Position numbers and translations under genes: made by a program. 8,525 nucleotides of DNA from JBBTCX01 sp038043045 (lineage in GTDB: Bacteria; Planctomycetota; Phycisphaerae; UBA1845): contig JBBTCX010000273.1 in NCBI GenBank assembly GCA_038043045.1, positions 1-8,525 on the forward strand, in the 5' to 3' direction. Below are positions 1-5,498 of this stretch, piece after piece. How positions within the stretch are numbered: position 1 is the stretch's first letter; each line of letters starts with the position of its first letter. The notes beneath the pieces are model-generated. The model ran no database searches, had not been told where the DNA came from, and worked only from the letters and a program-made list of their open reading frames with translations.

Positions 1-860
1 CCCAACAACAACACATCCTCGCCGAAATGTTTGCGAAGTCCGGCGTGCAACCGATCCCGCAGCTTTATCATGTGAGGTCCCTTCGATGATCGTGCCGCCA
101 ACTCCGCCGCGGCGCCCAGTCCAACAATCGCCGCAACCGCCTCCGTTCCCGCCCGACGACCGCTCTCATGACCCGAGCCCTGAAGCAACGATGTTAGCTT
201 CACCCCGCGCTTGATATACAGGGCCCCAATTCCTTGCGGCGCGTACAACTTATGCCCCGCGATGCTCAGAAAATCCACGCCGAGCTTGTCCACTTGCGTT
301 TCCACTTTGCCGCAGGATTGTGCCGCATCGGTATGAAACAAAACGCCGCCTACTCGCGCAATCTCCGAAATTTCCGCGATCGGTTGCAACGTTCCAACTT
401 CGTTGTTCGCGTGCATGACTGAAATCAAAATCGTGTCCGGACGCACTTCGCCGGCCACGTCGTGTGGATCGATGCGACCGTACGCATCCACGCCGATGCG
501 ACTGATCTCAAACCCATCCTGTTCCAAATGCTTGCACGGCTCCGTCACCGCCGGATGTTCGACCGCAGAAATAATGATGTGACGCCCGCGCTTCTTGAAC
601 GCATCCGCCACGCCCTTGATCACAAAGTTATTCGACTCCGTACCGCCGGACGTAAACACAATTTCATCGGACGACGCGCCCAATAGTTCCGCGACCTGCC
701 GCCGTGCCTTATCCACGGCCTCTTTCATCGAACGACCCAGAGGATGCGAACTCGACGCGTTACCATAAAACTCGCCCAAATACGGCAACATGGCCTCTCG
801 CACCGCCGGGTCCACCGGCGTCGAAGCGTTGTAATCAAGGTAAATACAATTCGTCATCAT
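1..860 (-). CDS. Cysteine desulfurase, NifS/IscS-like (class-V aminotransferase), 3' end cut by window edge
   Basis: The enzyme would use PLP to remove sulfur (or selenium) from L-cysteine (or selenocysteine), giving alanine and an enzyme-bound persulfide for Fe-S clusters, thiolated tRNA or selenophosphate supply. The visible 286 codons begin MMTNCIYLDYNASTP, the usual family start. Motifs in order: NASSSHPLGR (34-43), TSGGTESNN (70-78), the PLP-stacking His in EHPAV (101-105), HANNEVGTLQP (150-160), HTDAAQ (176-181), the Schiff-base lysine K204 in AGHKLYAPQGIGALY, and GSGHESGRRAGTE (228-240), where IscS has GGGQE. The loop carrying the catalytic cysteine lies beyond the left edge, so class I versus II cannot be decided directly. 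The start at 860 is supported by GGAGG 8 nt upstream; a second ATG follows at 857. The gene is divergent from the dehydrogenase at 1095. Family assignment is firm; the physiological acceptor is unknown. Confidence 0.93.
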   Translation of the reverse strand, partial: MMTNCIYLDYNASTPVDPAVREAMLPYLGEFYGNASSSHPLGRSMKEAVDKARRQVAELLGASSDEIVFTSGGTESNNFVIKGVADAFKKRGRHIIISAVEHPAVTEPCKHLEQDGFEISRIGVDAYGRIDPHDVAGEVRPDTILISVMHANNEVGTLQPIAEISEIARVGGVLFHTDAAQSCGKVETQVDKLGVDFLSIAGHKLYAPQGIGALYIKRGVKLTSLLQGSGHESGRRAGTEAVAAIVGLGAAAELAARSSKGPHMIKLRDRLHAGLRKHFGEDVLLL

Positions 861-865
861 TCGGG

Positions 866-873
866 TTTCCTCC
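866..873 (-). promoter_or_regulatory. Ribosome-binding site of the cysteine desulfurase
   Basis: On the minus strand this reads GGAGGAAA. The GGAGG core (869-873) is 8 nt from the ATG at 860, which favours this ATG over the second one at 857. Confidence 0.8.
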
Positions 874-1081
874 GTTGGTATTTCCTCTTTCCTCTCAGGG
901 CAATCGCCTGACCCGTGAGGACGGAAAGTCCATGCGATGTTATCCGTCCACCGCAATCATTTCGAGTGGCACGCCGATTGCCTGTTGATCATGGGGTTCT
1001 GGGCGTGGAAAACACGCGGGACTCGAATGAGCGCGACTGCGGAAACGCGCACCCGACTTTGAACCCACCTCAGGATCCCTT
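874..1081. other. Intergenic region between divergent desulfurase and dehydrogenase genes
   Basis: This region of about 210 bp should hold the promoters of both divergent genes, but I see no convincing -35/-10 pair on either strand. The frame of the dehydrogenase stays open back to an ATG at 915, but that extension is arginine-rich, resembles no family N-terminus and lacks a ribosome-binding site, so I treat it as non-coding. Two small GC-rich hairpins lie in the probable leader of the dehydrogenase (1003-1050). Confidence 0.5.
1003..1050 (+). other. Two short tandem hairpins in the 5' leader of the dehydrogenase
   Basis: Hairpin 1 pairs GCGTG (1003-1007) with CACGC (1013-1017) around the loop GAAAA. 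Hairpin 2 pairs GCGCG (1031-1035) with CGCGC (1046-1050) around a 10-nt loop. Both stems are only 5 bp, and in GC-rich DNA they could arise by chance. No T-run follows, so they are not a terminator, and I recognise no known riboswitch class. Confidence 0.25.
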
Positions 1082-1086
1082 GGAGG
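1082..1086 (+). promoter_or_regulatory. Ribosome-binding site of the dehydrogenase
   Basis: GGAGG with an 8-nt spacer to the ATG at 1095. It decides the start against the longer open frame that begins at 915. Confidence 0.85.
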
Positions 1087-1094
1087 AACGGATC

Positions 1095-2075
1095 ATGCAC
1101 ATCGTCATAGCGGATAAATACCCAGCCAACAGCGTGCAACAATTGCGAGATGCCGGTTGCCAAGTCACCCTTGCTGCGGAGACAAACGACGCCGCCCTGA
1201 AGGATACCTTGCGTAAAACCGGTTGTTCGGTTTTGGTGGTTCGGAGCCGAAAGGTGACACGCGACGTCTTATTGAGCACGCCAACCCTGAGAATGGTCAT
1301 CCGCGCCGGCAGTGGAACCGACACCATCGATGTGGACGCAGCCAACGAGTTCGGCGTCCGCGTCTGCAACTGTCCCGGTACCAACTCGGTCGCGGTTGCC
1401 GAACTGACCTTCGGACTGATGATCGCCCTCGACCGTCGGATCGTGGACGAAACCGACGATCTTCGCCGAGGGATTTGGAACAAAAAGGAATATGGCAAGG
1501 CCAAGGGCTTAAAAGGATCGACGTTGGGAATCGTGGGTCTGGGACGAATTGGCCAGGAAGTAGCCAAACGCGCCCGGGCATTTGAGATGAACATTCTTTA
1601 CTTCGACCCATTGGATCGGGCAACGGTCGCAGCCGAATTGGGTGCCAAGCAGACGACACTCGTTGAACTTCTCGGGGCATCGGATTTTGTGACCCTTCAT
1701 GTCCCCGGCGGCGGCGAAACTCGCCACATGATCGGCGAACGCGAACTGGGGCTGATGAAGCGAAATGCTTTTCTGATCAATTGCAGTCGCGGTGGCATTG
1801 TCGATGAAGAAGCTTTGTCGCATGCACTGGAAACCGGCCAAATCGCCGGAGCGGCCTTGGATGTTTTTGAAATCGAACCGGGCGCGAACGACACGGAGTT
1901 CCTGAACCCAGTCGGTCAGGTCCCCCATCTCTATGGCACGCACCATGTCGGCGCTTCCACGGAACAGGCCCAAAGCGCCGTCGCGGAAGAGGTCGCCCAC
2001 ATCATTGGTGAGTTTATGAATAAAGGAGAGTTTCTACACTGCGTAAACCCCCCGGAGTTCGCTTGCATGGCCTGA
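1095..2075 (+). CDS. D-2-hydroxyacid dehydrogenase, D-3-phosphoglycerate dehydrogenase type (SerA-like, no ACT domain)
   Basis: A 326-residue cytosolic NAD-dependent dehydrogenase, probably oxidising 3-phosphoglycerate to 3-phosphohydroxypyruvate, the first step of serine synthesis. The substrate-domain motif RAGSGTDTIDV is at 70-80. The Rossmann motif GIVGLGRIGQ is at 145-154, with an acidic residue, D171, at the end of the next strand (YFDP), which favours NAD. The catalytic triad is visible: Arg232 in NCSRGGIVD, Glu261 in DVFEIEP and His284 in THHVGAST. The last motif is TPHIGAST in most relatives, so the His is kept but the preceding Pro is replaced. The length matches the short class lacking a regulatory ACT domain, so serine feedback through ACT is not expected. 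The start at 1095 is set by GGAGG at 1082. It is divergent from the desulfurase and convergent with the LysR gene. Family is firm; the exact substrate is inferred, and another 2-hydroxyacid is possible. Confidence 0.92.
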   Translation: MHIVIADKYPANSVQQLRDAGCQVTLAAETNDAALKDTLRKTGCSVLVVRSRKVTRDVLLSTPTLRMVIRAGSGTDTIDVDAANEFGVRVCNCPGTNSVAVAELTFGLMIALDRRIVDETDDLRRGIWNKKEYGKAKGLKGSTLGIVGLGRIGQEVAKRARAFEMNILYFDPLDRATVAAELGAKQTTLVELLGASDFVTLHVPGGGETRHMIGERELGLMKRNAFLINCSRGGIVDEEALSHALETGQIAGAALDVFEIEPGANDTEFLNPVGQVPHLYGTHHVGASTEQAQSAVAEEVAHIIGEFMNKGEFLHCVNPPEFACMA

Positions 2076-2084
2076 GGGTGATAC

Positions 2085-2103
2085 AGGAGTCGTAAGAACT
2101 CCT
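2085..2103 (+). terminator. Possible weak stem-loop after the dehydrogenase
   Basis: AGGAGT (2085-2090) pairs perfectly with ACTCCT (2098-2103) around a 7-nt loop, 10 nt after the stop codon. No T-run follows, so it is not a canonical intrinsic terminator. It may only protect the 3' end or be chance. Confidence 0.3.
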
Positions 2104-2200
2104 TGGCTATTCATAATCAACCGTAATAGGTGTCATGGCACGACTTGTTATGAGGTGTTTATGAGCACAATGTGACTCGTTGAAATTCTGCGCAAGTTGC

Positions 2201-2230
2201 TCGAGCTTTCGCCCGAACGATCAAGCTCGA
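2201..2230. repeat. Inverted repeat at the 3' end of the LysR gene
   Basis: TCGAGCTT (2201-2208) and AAGCTCGA (2223-2230) form a perfect 8-bp inverted repeat with a 14-nt loop. It spans the LysR stop codon (2221-2223) in the convergent gap. No T-tract is present on either side. It could act as a bidirectional RNA stem between the convergent genes, but this is unproven. Confidence 0.35.
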
Positions 2231-3117
2231 TGGAACTGAGACGCCATGACCAAGTCGCAAAAGGCCTTCATGGCGGGTGACACATATTTATCGATATGTC
2301 GAACGAGATAAATGGACCTCTGAAGACGAAATCCATCCATCGCAATCCTTTTTACCCGTTTTCGGGCAAGTTCATCGGCAATTGCGCGTTGCGACAGATA
2401 ACCGAAGCCGATCCCGGAAGCCACCAATGATCGCACAGCCTCCGGACAGCCAAGCTCAATCATCCTCCCAACTTCGCCCCCGGCTTTCGTGAACCACGTC
2501 TCGAAGAGCTCGCGCGTCGAAGAGCCGCGCCCCCTGACCACCCAGGTCTGATTCTCTAATAACTTCATTGTGATTCGACGTTGTTTAAACAAGGGGTGCG
2601 CCGGACTTGCAAAGCACACAATTTCGTCTTCGGCGATCGGCTCTGCCTGTATTTCGATTGAATCCGGCAGCCCACCAACAAACCCCAGGTCCACTTCATT
2701 GTGAAGCACCTTCTGCACGATGCTTTTCGAATTCTCCACGCTGTAATGAAGTTCCACGCCAGGAAAACGGGCGTGAAATCGCCCCAGAATGCTGGGAAGA
2801 ATGTAGAATCCCGGCGTGGTGCCGGCTCCAATTCGCACCCTCCCATCCTTCACGGACCGGTGCTCGATGATCGACTCGGAGACACGTTCGAGGCTTCCAA
2901 GAAGTCGACTCGCCTCCTGAGCAAGAGTCCGTCCCGCATCCGTTAGAAACAGCGTCTTGCCAACCTGTTCTAATAGAGCAACGCCAAGATCGCGCCGAAG
3001 CTGTTGCATTTGTCGAGATACCGCCGGTTGGGATAGATAAAGCTCGTCCGCCGCCTTCGTGAAGTGCAAGTGCTTGGCCACCACCAAAAAGGTTTTTAAA
3101 TGAATCGGATTCAGCAT
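2221..3117 (-). CDS. LysR-family transcriptional regulator (CysL/CbbR-like branch)
   Basis: A 298-residue DNA-binding regulator of normal LysR length. The winged helix-turn-helix is at the N-terminus (about 5-63), with recognition-helix segment ADELYLSQPAVSRQMQQLRR (23-42) and the usual FLTDAGR at 57-63. A linker helix follows, then the periplasmic-binding-protein-like effector domain from about 92. There, IGAGTTPGFYILPSILGRF, EVDLGFVG and GIGFGYLSQRA are hallmarks of the group containing CysL, CbbR and the selenium-metabolism-associated LysR proteins. The effector is not predictable. A GGAG (3128-3131) precedes the ATG by 10 nt. The gene is divergent from the methyltransferase, with overlapping promoters in a short spacer, so the classic prediction is autoregulation plus control of the methyltransferase. 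Family is certain; the regulon is inferred. Confidence 0.93.
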   Translation of the reverse strand: MLNPIHLKTFLVVAKHLHFTKAADELYLSQPAVSRQMQQLRRDLGVALLEQVGKTLFLTDAGRTLAQEASRLLGSLERVSESIIEHRSVKDGRVRIGAGTTPGFYILPSILGRFHARFPGVELHYSVENSKSIVQKVLHNEVDLGFVGGLPDSIEIQAEPIAEDEIVCFASPAHPLFKQRRITMKLLENQTWVVRGRGSSTRELFETWFTKAGGEVGRMIELGCPEAVRSLVASGIGFGYLSQRAIADELARKRVKRIAMDGFRLQRSIYLVRHIDKYVSPAMKAFCDLVMASQFHRA

Positions 3118-3167
3118 CGCCGCTACGCTCCATAATGGATTTGCATGATTAGGATACCATCAATTCA

Positions 3168-3197
3168 TTTTCATCATAGCTCATCGCGGGCTATATT
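3168..3197 (+). promoter_or_regulatory. Candidate sigma70-type promoter of the methyltransferase
   Basis: A -35-like TTTTCA (3168-3173) lies 18 nt before TATATT (3192-3197), which matches the -10 consensus at five of six positions. Transcription would begin near 3204. That leaves almost no leader before the ATG at 3206, and so supports a start further down at 3257. Confidence 0.4.
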
Positions 3198-3202
3198 TCC
3201 AA
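3173..3202 (-). promoter_or_regulatory. Candidate sigma70-type promoter of the LysR gene
   Basis: On the minus strand TTGGAA (3202-3197) is followed after 18 nt by TATGAT (3178-3173), matching the -35 and -10 consensus at four and five of six positions. The -35 box touches the -10 box of the opposing methyltransferase promoter, so the two promoters would compete for RNA polymerase. Confidence 0.45.
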
Positions 3203-3244
3203 TGAATGCTGAAGTTTTTTGATCTCATGGAGTTTCCCATGATC

Positions 3245-3249
3245 GGAGG
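3245..3249 (+). promoter_or_regulatory. Ribosome-binding site supporting a GTG start for the methyltransferase
   Basis: GGAGG with a 7-nt spacer to GTG at 3257, the same arrangement as at the other well-marked starts here. The in-frame ATG at 3206 has no such site; the ATG at 3239 has a weaker GGAG (3229-3232) 6 nt upstream. Confidence 0.6.
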
Positions 3250-3256
3250 CGGTTCC

Positions 3257-3991
3257 GTGATCGCTGAAAAGTCTCTTCGCGACGCCGTGCGCCGGGCATA
3301 TTCCGCCGCTGCGGAACGACCGACGGTCAAGCATGCCTTTCCGGTGGGTCGTCCTTTTGCGGAGAGCCTCGGATACCCGGCGGATTTGCTCGACACGATT
3401 CCGCCGATTGCTTATGAGGCCTTTTCGGGCGTTTCTTGTGTGTCTCTTTTTTCCGAAATCCCGTTTGGATCGAGATTACTCGATTTGGGTTGTGGCGCCG
3501 GTCTCGATTCTATCATTGCCGCCAAACGAGTCGGCCCCGGTGGATCCGTCACCGGCGTGGATTTCAGCGAAGAGATGCTAGAGCGATCCCAGAAAGCCGC
3601 CGGACAAAGCGCCATCGACAATGTCCACTTCCAACGGGCCGACGCCGAATCGCTTCCGTTCGACGATGCCACGTTCGATGTCGCCCTTGTCAACGGGATT
3701 TTCAATCTCAACCCCAAACGTGAGGCAATCTTTCGAGAATTGGCGAGGGTAGTAAAGCCAGGCGGCGCGGTTTGGGCCGCGGAACTGATACTCAGCGAAC
3801 CACTCTCCGCTGAAGTACTCGTTGACGAAACCCAATGGTTTGCCTGAGTCGCAGGGGCCAAGGAAGGCGGTGCCTTTCTCGACGAGTTTCGAACCGCGGG
3901 GTTTCGCGACGCCCGGATCTTTCGCAGAACGAGAAACGCTCGCACAAAGAATCCGGCTGTACTAGCCGCGGAGGTCAGAGCCGCACGATGA
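3257..3991 (+). CDS. SAM-dependent methyltransferase, ArsM-related, predicted selenoprotein (in-frame TGA = Sec197)
   Basis: A cytosolic class-I methyltransferase of 244 residues if the TGA at 3845 is read as selenocysteine, or 196 if it is a stop. The SAM fold shows motif I LLDLGCGAGLDS (74-85), acidic D102 in GVDFS, the ADAESLPF motif II region (128-135), NGIFNLNP (146-153, equivalent to SNCVINLVP of arsenite methyltransferases, with Gly replacing the arsenic-binding Cys) and RVVKPGG (164-170). After ETQWFA comes the TGA, then VAGAKEGGAFLDEFRTAGF and a basic tail to a second TGA. Arsenite methyltransferases carry a conserved Cys in an equivalent E-C-[IL]-x-G-A segment (Cys206 of human AS3MT). 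The reading frame and homology on both sides argue for recoding, and a SECIS-like hairpin follows. The start is chosen at GTG 3257 for its GGAGG; ATG at 3206 would add 17 residues. A nonsense-mutated pseudogene is the main alternative. The substrate (arsenic, selenium or another soft element) is unknown. Confidence 0.8.
3845..3847 (+). other. Predicted selenocysteine codon (in-frame TGA)
   Basis: The TGA interrupts a frame that continues for 47 homologous codons. The context is Q-W-F-A-U-V-A-G-A, where related methyltransferases have cysteine followed by [IV]-A-G-[AG]. TGA is the only stop codon that encodes selenocysteine, and cysteine is its usual replacement in homologues. A plain stop here would remove the final helical part of the domain. 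Confidence 0.72.
3861..3879 (+). promoter_or_regulatory. Candidate bacterial SECIS element
   Basis: AGGAAGGC (3861-3868) pairs with GCCTTTCT (3872-3879) over 8 bp, one of them G-U, closing the three-base loop GGT (3869-3871). The loop is 21 nt after the TGA. Known bacterial SECIS elements lie inside the coding region just after the UGA, with a short stem and a loop rich in G; the E. coli fdhF element presents GGU in its loop 18 nt after its UGA. The bulged U of the E. coli element is not evident, but this feature varies between bacteria. Confidence 0.62.
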
Positions 3992-4000
3992 CACAACGCG

Positions 4001-4059
4001 CATGAAAAGGAAACTGCCGGAACGGAAGTCGGAGAAGAATTCGTTGCGAAGGTTTCATG
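4001..4059. repeat. Inverted repeat between methyltransferase and glycosyltransferase
   Basis: CATGAAA (4001-4007) and TTTCATG (4053-4059) are exact reverse complements 45 nt apart in the 124-bp gap (3992-4115). No T-run follows, so there is no clear terminator for the methyltransferase, and read-through into the next gene is possible. The rest of the gap shows nothing recognisable. Chance is a fair explanation. Confidence 0.25.
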
Positions 4060-4115
4060 TAAAACGTCGCAGTCAAGCGTTTGGTTGAAGGTGATCTCGT
4101 GTACACTCTACCGTT

Positions 4116-5498
4116 ATGATTCGGTGGAGACGGGAAGCGATTGTTGTTCTTGTGCTGGCGACGATCGTTCACGCCGGCATGGTCGGGTGGACCTACGCCC
4201 GCAGCGGATCCATCACCACGCACGCTTTCCGCTCACTCGATAGTCAAGAGTATTTCCGCATCGCGAAGAACATCGCGGAACAAGGATACTTCAGCCAAAG
4301 CGATCAACCGCCCCTTCAACCCGACACTTGGCGGACACCGGGTTATCCGCTTCTGCTTTCCGTCCTCTTTCTTTCTTTCGGTCCGTCGTCGGCTGCGATC
4401 ATCCTCTTGCAACAAGCCCTGGGAATTCTCAATGCGATTCTCGTATTTCGGATCGCGGCCAATTCGATGTCGCCGAAACGTGCGATGATCCCCGCAATCG
4501 TCTTCCTTTTCGAACCCTATCATTTGTTCTACTCGCTCTGGATTATGTCCGAGACATGGTTTGTCACTATCTTGCTGCTGAACTGGTGCCTATGGATCCG
4601 AATTTTGCGGTCTCCAAAGAAAGTGGAAATTGCAACGTGCGGTGCTCTCTGTGGTTTATTGATCCTCATCCGACCCTTGGCCATCTTGGTTCCTGTTGCC
4701 TTAACCGTGGGCTTGATCTTCCGGGCCATGAGAAAAGAAACCGCCGCTCGATCGCGCTTCCCCCTTTACGTCTGCGTCTTGTACGCTATGTCGTGTCTGT
4801 TGGTCACCGGCGCATGGATGGCGCGCAATCACATCGTGGCTGGACGCTTCGCGCTTTCCGATCAAGGCGGAGTCGTTCTCGCCTATTTCAAAGCCGCGGA
4901 GGTGATGCTTTGGCGAACCGGCAGAGCCCAAGAACGCTACCTTGAACTCTCGACCGACCCCGCCCAAGCACGCCAACCCCACACCGTGTGGGACCAAATC
5001 GACGAAGCCTTGCGAGAGAAATTCTCCGATCTTCCGAGGGAACAACGGTCCGACCTAAAATGGAGCAACCTCGCACAGGGAAATAAAACGTCCGTCAGTT
5101 CGTTCCGCGTTTCCGACGAACTGGCGACGATCGGCGTGAACGAATTGTGTCGATCACCCTGGAATACGTTCGCGTGCTGCGTCAGTCGAATGGTCGCGAA
5201 CTTGACCTTTCCCTTGAGCAATGCCCTCTGGCCGCCAAGTGGAGTCACGGTAAACAAGACAACATCGCTCGCTCTTGGCGCTATTTATTCGGCGGTTGGC
5301 CTTGCGGTTTTCATCCGCCTTTTCCGGACAAAGTGGACGTTCGATCAGATGTTTTTCTCGCTGGCCTGCGCAACCGCGCTGATTCTCGCCACCGTCCCGC
5401 AAGTGGATCCACGCTTTCGACTACCGCTCATTCCTCTGATGGTCGTACTGGCTCTTCTTCCAAGAGAAACGACCGTTACGGATCGATCCGACCGGTAA
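4116..5498 (+). CDS. Polytopic GT-C glycosyltransferase (ArnT/PMT, family-39-like)
   Basis: A 460-residue inner-membrane protein that probably transfers a sugar from a polyprenyl-phosphate donor onto a lipid, glycan or protein acceptor on the outer face. An N-terminal membrane helix (8-26) leads into the first periplasmic loop with SLDSQEYFRIA (40-50), where D42 fits the catalytic acidic residue of GT-C enzymes. RTPGYPLLLS (73-82) is typical of this family. Several hydrophobic spans follow (about 80-112, 123-162, 174-204, 216-235, 384-402, 409-427 and 434-448). A soluble loop (about 245-345) and the C-terminal DPRFRLPLIPL (431-441) complete the pattern. No good ribosome-binding site precedes the ATG; TACACT at 4102-4107 could be a -10 box, which would give a nearly leaderless message. 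The 3' end overlaps the convergent gene by 23 bp. Family is fairly secure; donor and acceptor are unknown. Confidence 0.82.
   Translation: MIRWRREAIVVLVLATIVHAGMVGWTYARSGSITTHAFRSLDSQEYFRIAKNIAEQGYFSQSDQPPLQPDTWRTPGYPLLLSVLFLSFGPSSAAIILLQQALGILNAILVFRIAANSMSPKRAMIPAIVFLFEPYHLFYSLWIMSETWFVTILLLNWCLWIRILRSPKKVEIATCGALCGLLILIRPLAILVPVALTVGLIFRAMRKETAARSRFPLYVCVLYAMSCLLVTGAWMARNHIVAGRFALSDQGGVVLAYFKAAEVMLWRTGRAQERYLELSTDPAQARQPHTVWDQIDEALREKFSDLPREQRSDLKWSNLAQGNKTSVSSFRVSDELATIGVNELCRSPWNTFACCVSRMVANLTFPLSNALWPPSGVTVNKTTSLALGAIYSAVGLAVFIRLFRTKWTFDQMFFSLACATALILATVPQVDPRFRLPLIPLMVVLALLPRETTVTDRSDR

Larger units (their letters stand above)
3163..3207. promoter_or_regulatory. Inverted repeat framing the divergent promoters; possible LysR operator
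   Basis: ATTCATT (3163-3169) and AATGAAT (3201-3207) are exact reverse complements 31 nt apart. They bracket the predicted -10 and -35 elements of both divergent genes, a layout suited to a tetrameric LysR regulator binding two sites. Each arm is only 7 AT-rich bases, so chance is possible, and no clean T-N11-A core is obvious. Confidence 0.3.

Noticed and set aside
914..935. GGAAAGTCC string resembling a conserved piece of RNase P RNA
   Set aside because: The bases that should follow and the other conserved RNase P segments are absent; it is a short chance match.
462..988. Plus-strand open frames over the cysteine desulfurase and the divergent gap
   Set aside because: They lie antisense to a gene with every expected cysteine desulfurase motif and have no coding character.
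915..1094. N-terminal extension of the dehydrogenase to ATG 915
   Set aside because: The extra 60 residues match no family N-terminus; GGAGG precedes the internal ATG at 1095, where the normal MHIVIADKYP start lies.
1509..2000. Minus-strand open frame of 163 codons inside the dehydrogenase gene
   Set aside because: Antisense to a well-supported gene with intact motifs; no family resemblance.
2085..2230. Strong bidirectional terminator between dehydrogenase and LysR genes
   Set aside because: Two inverted repeats are present but neither has a T-run, so they are listed only as weak stem-loops.
3257..3847. Methyltransferase as a complete 196-residue protein ending at TGA 3845
   Set aside because: Homology and the open frame continue past the TGA to 3991, and a SECIS-like hairpin follows; truncation would remove a conserved part of the family. 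A degraded pseudogene remains possible but no other frame damage is seen.
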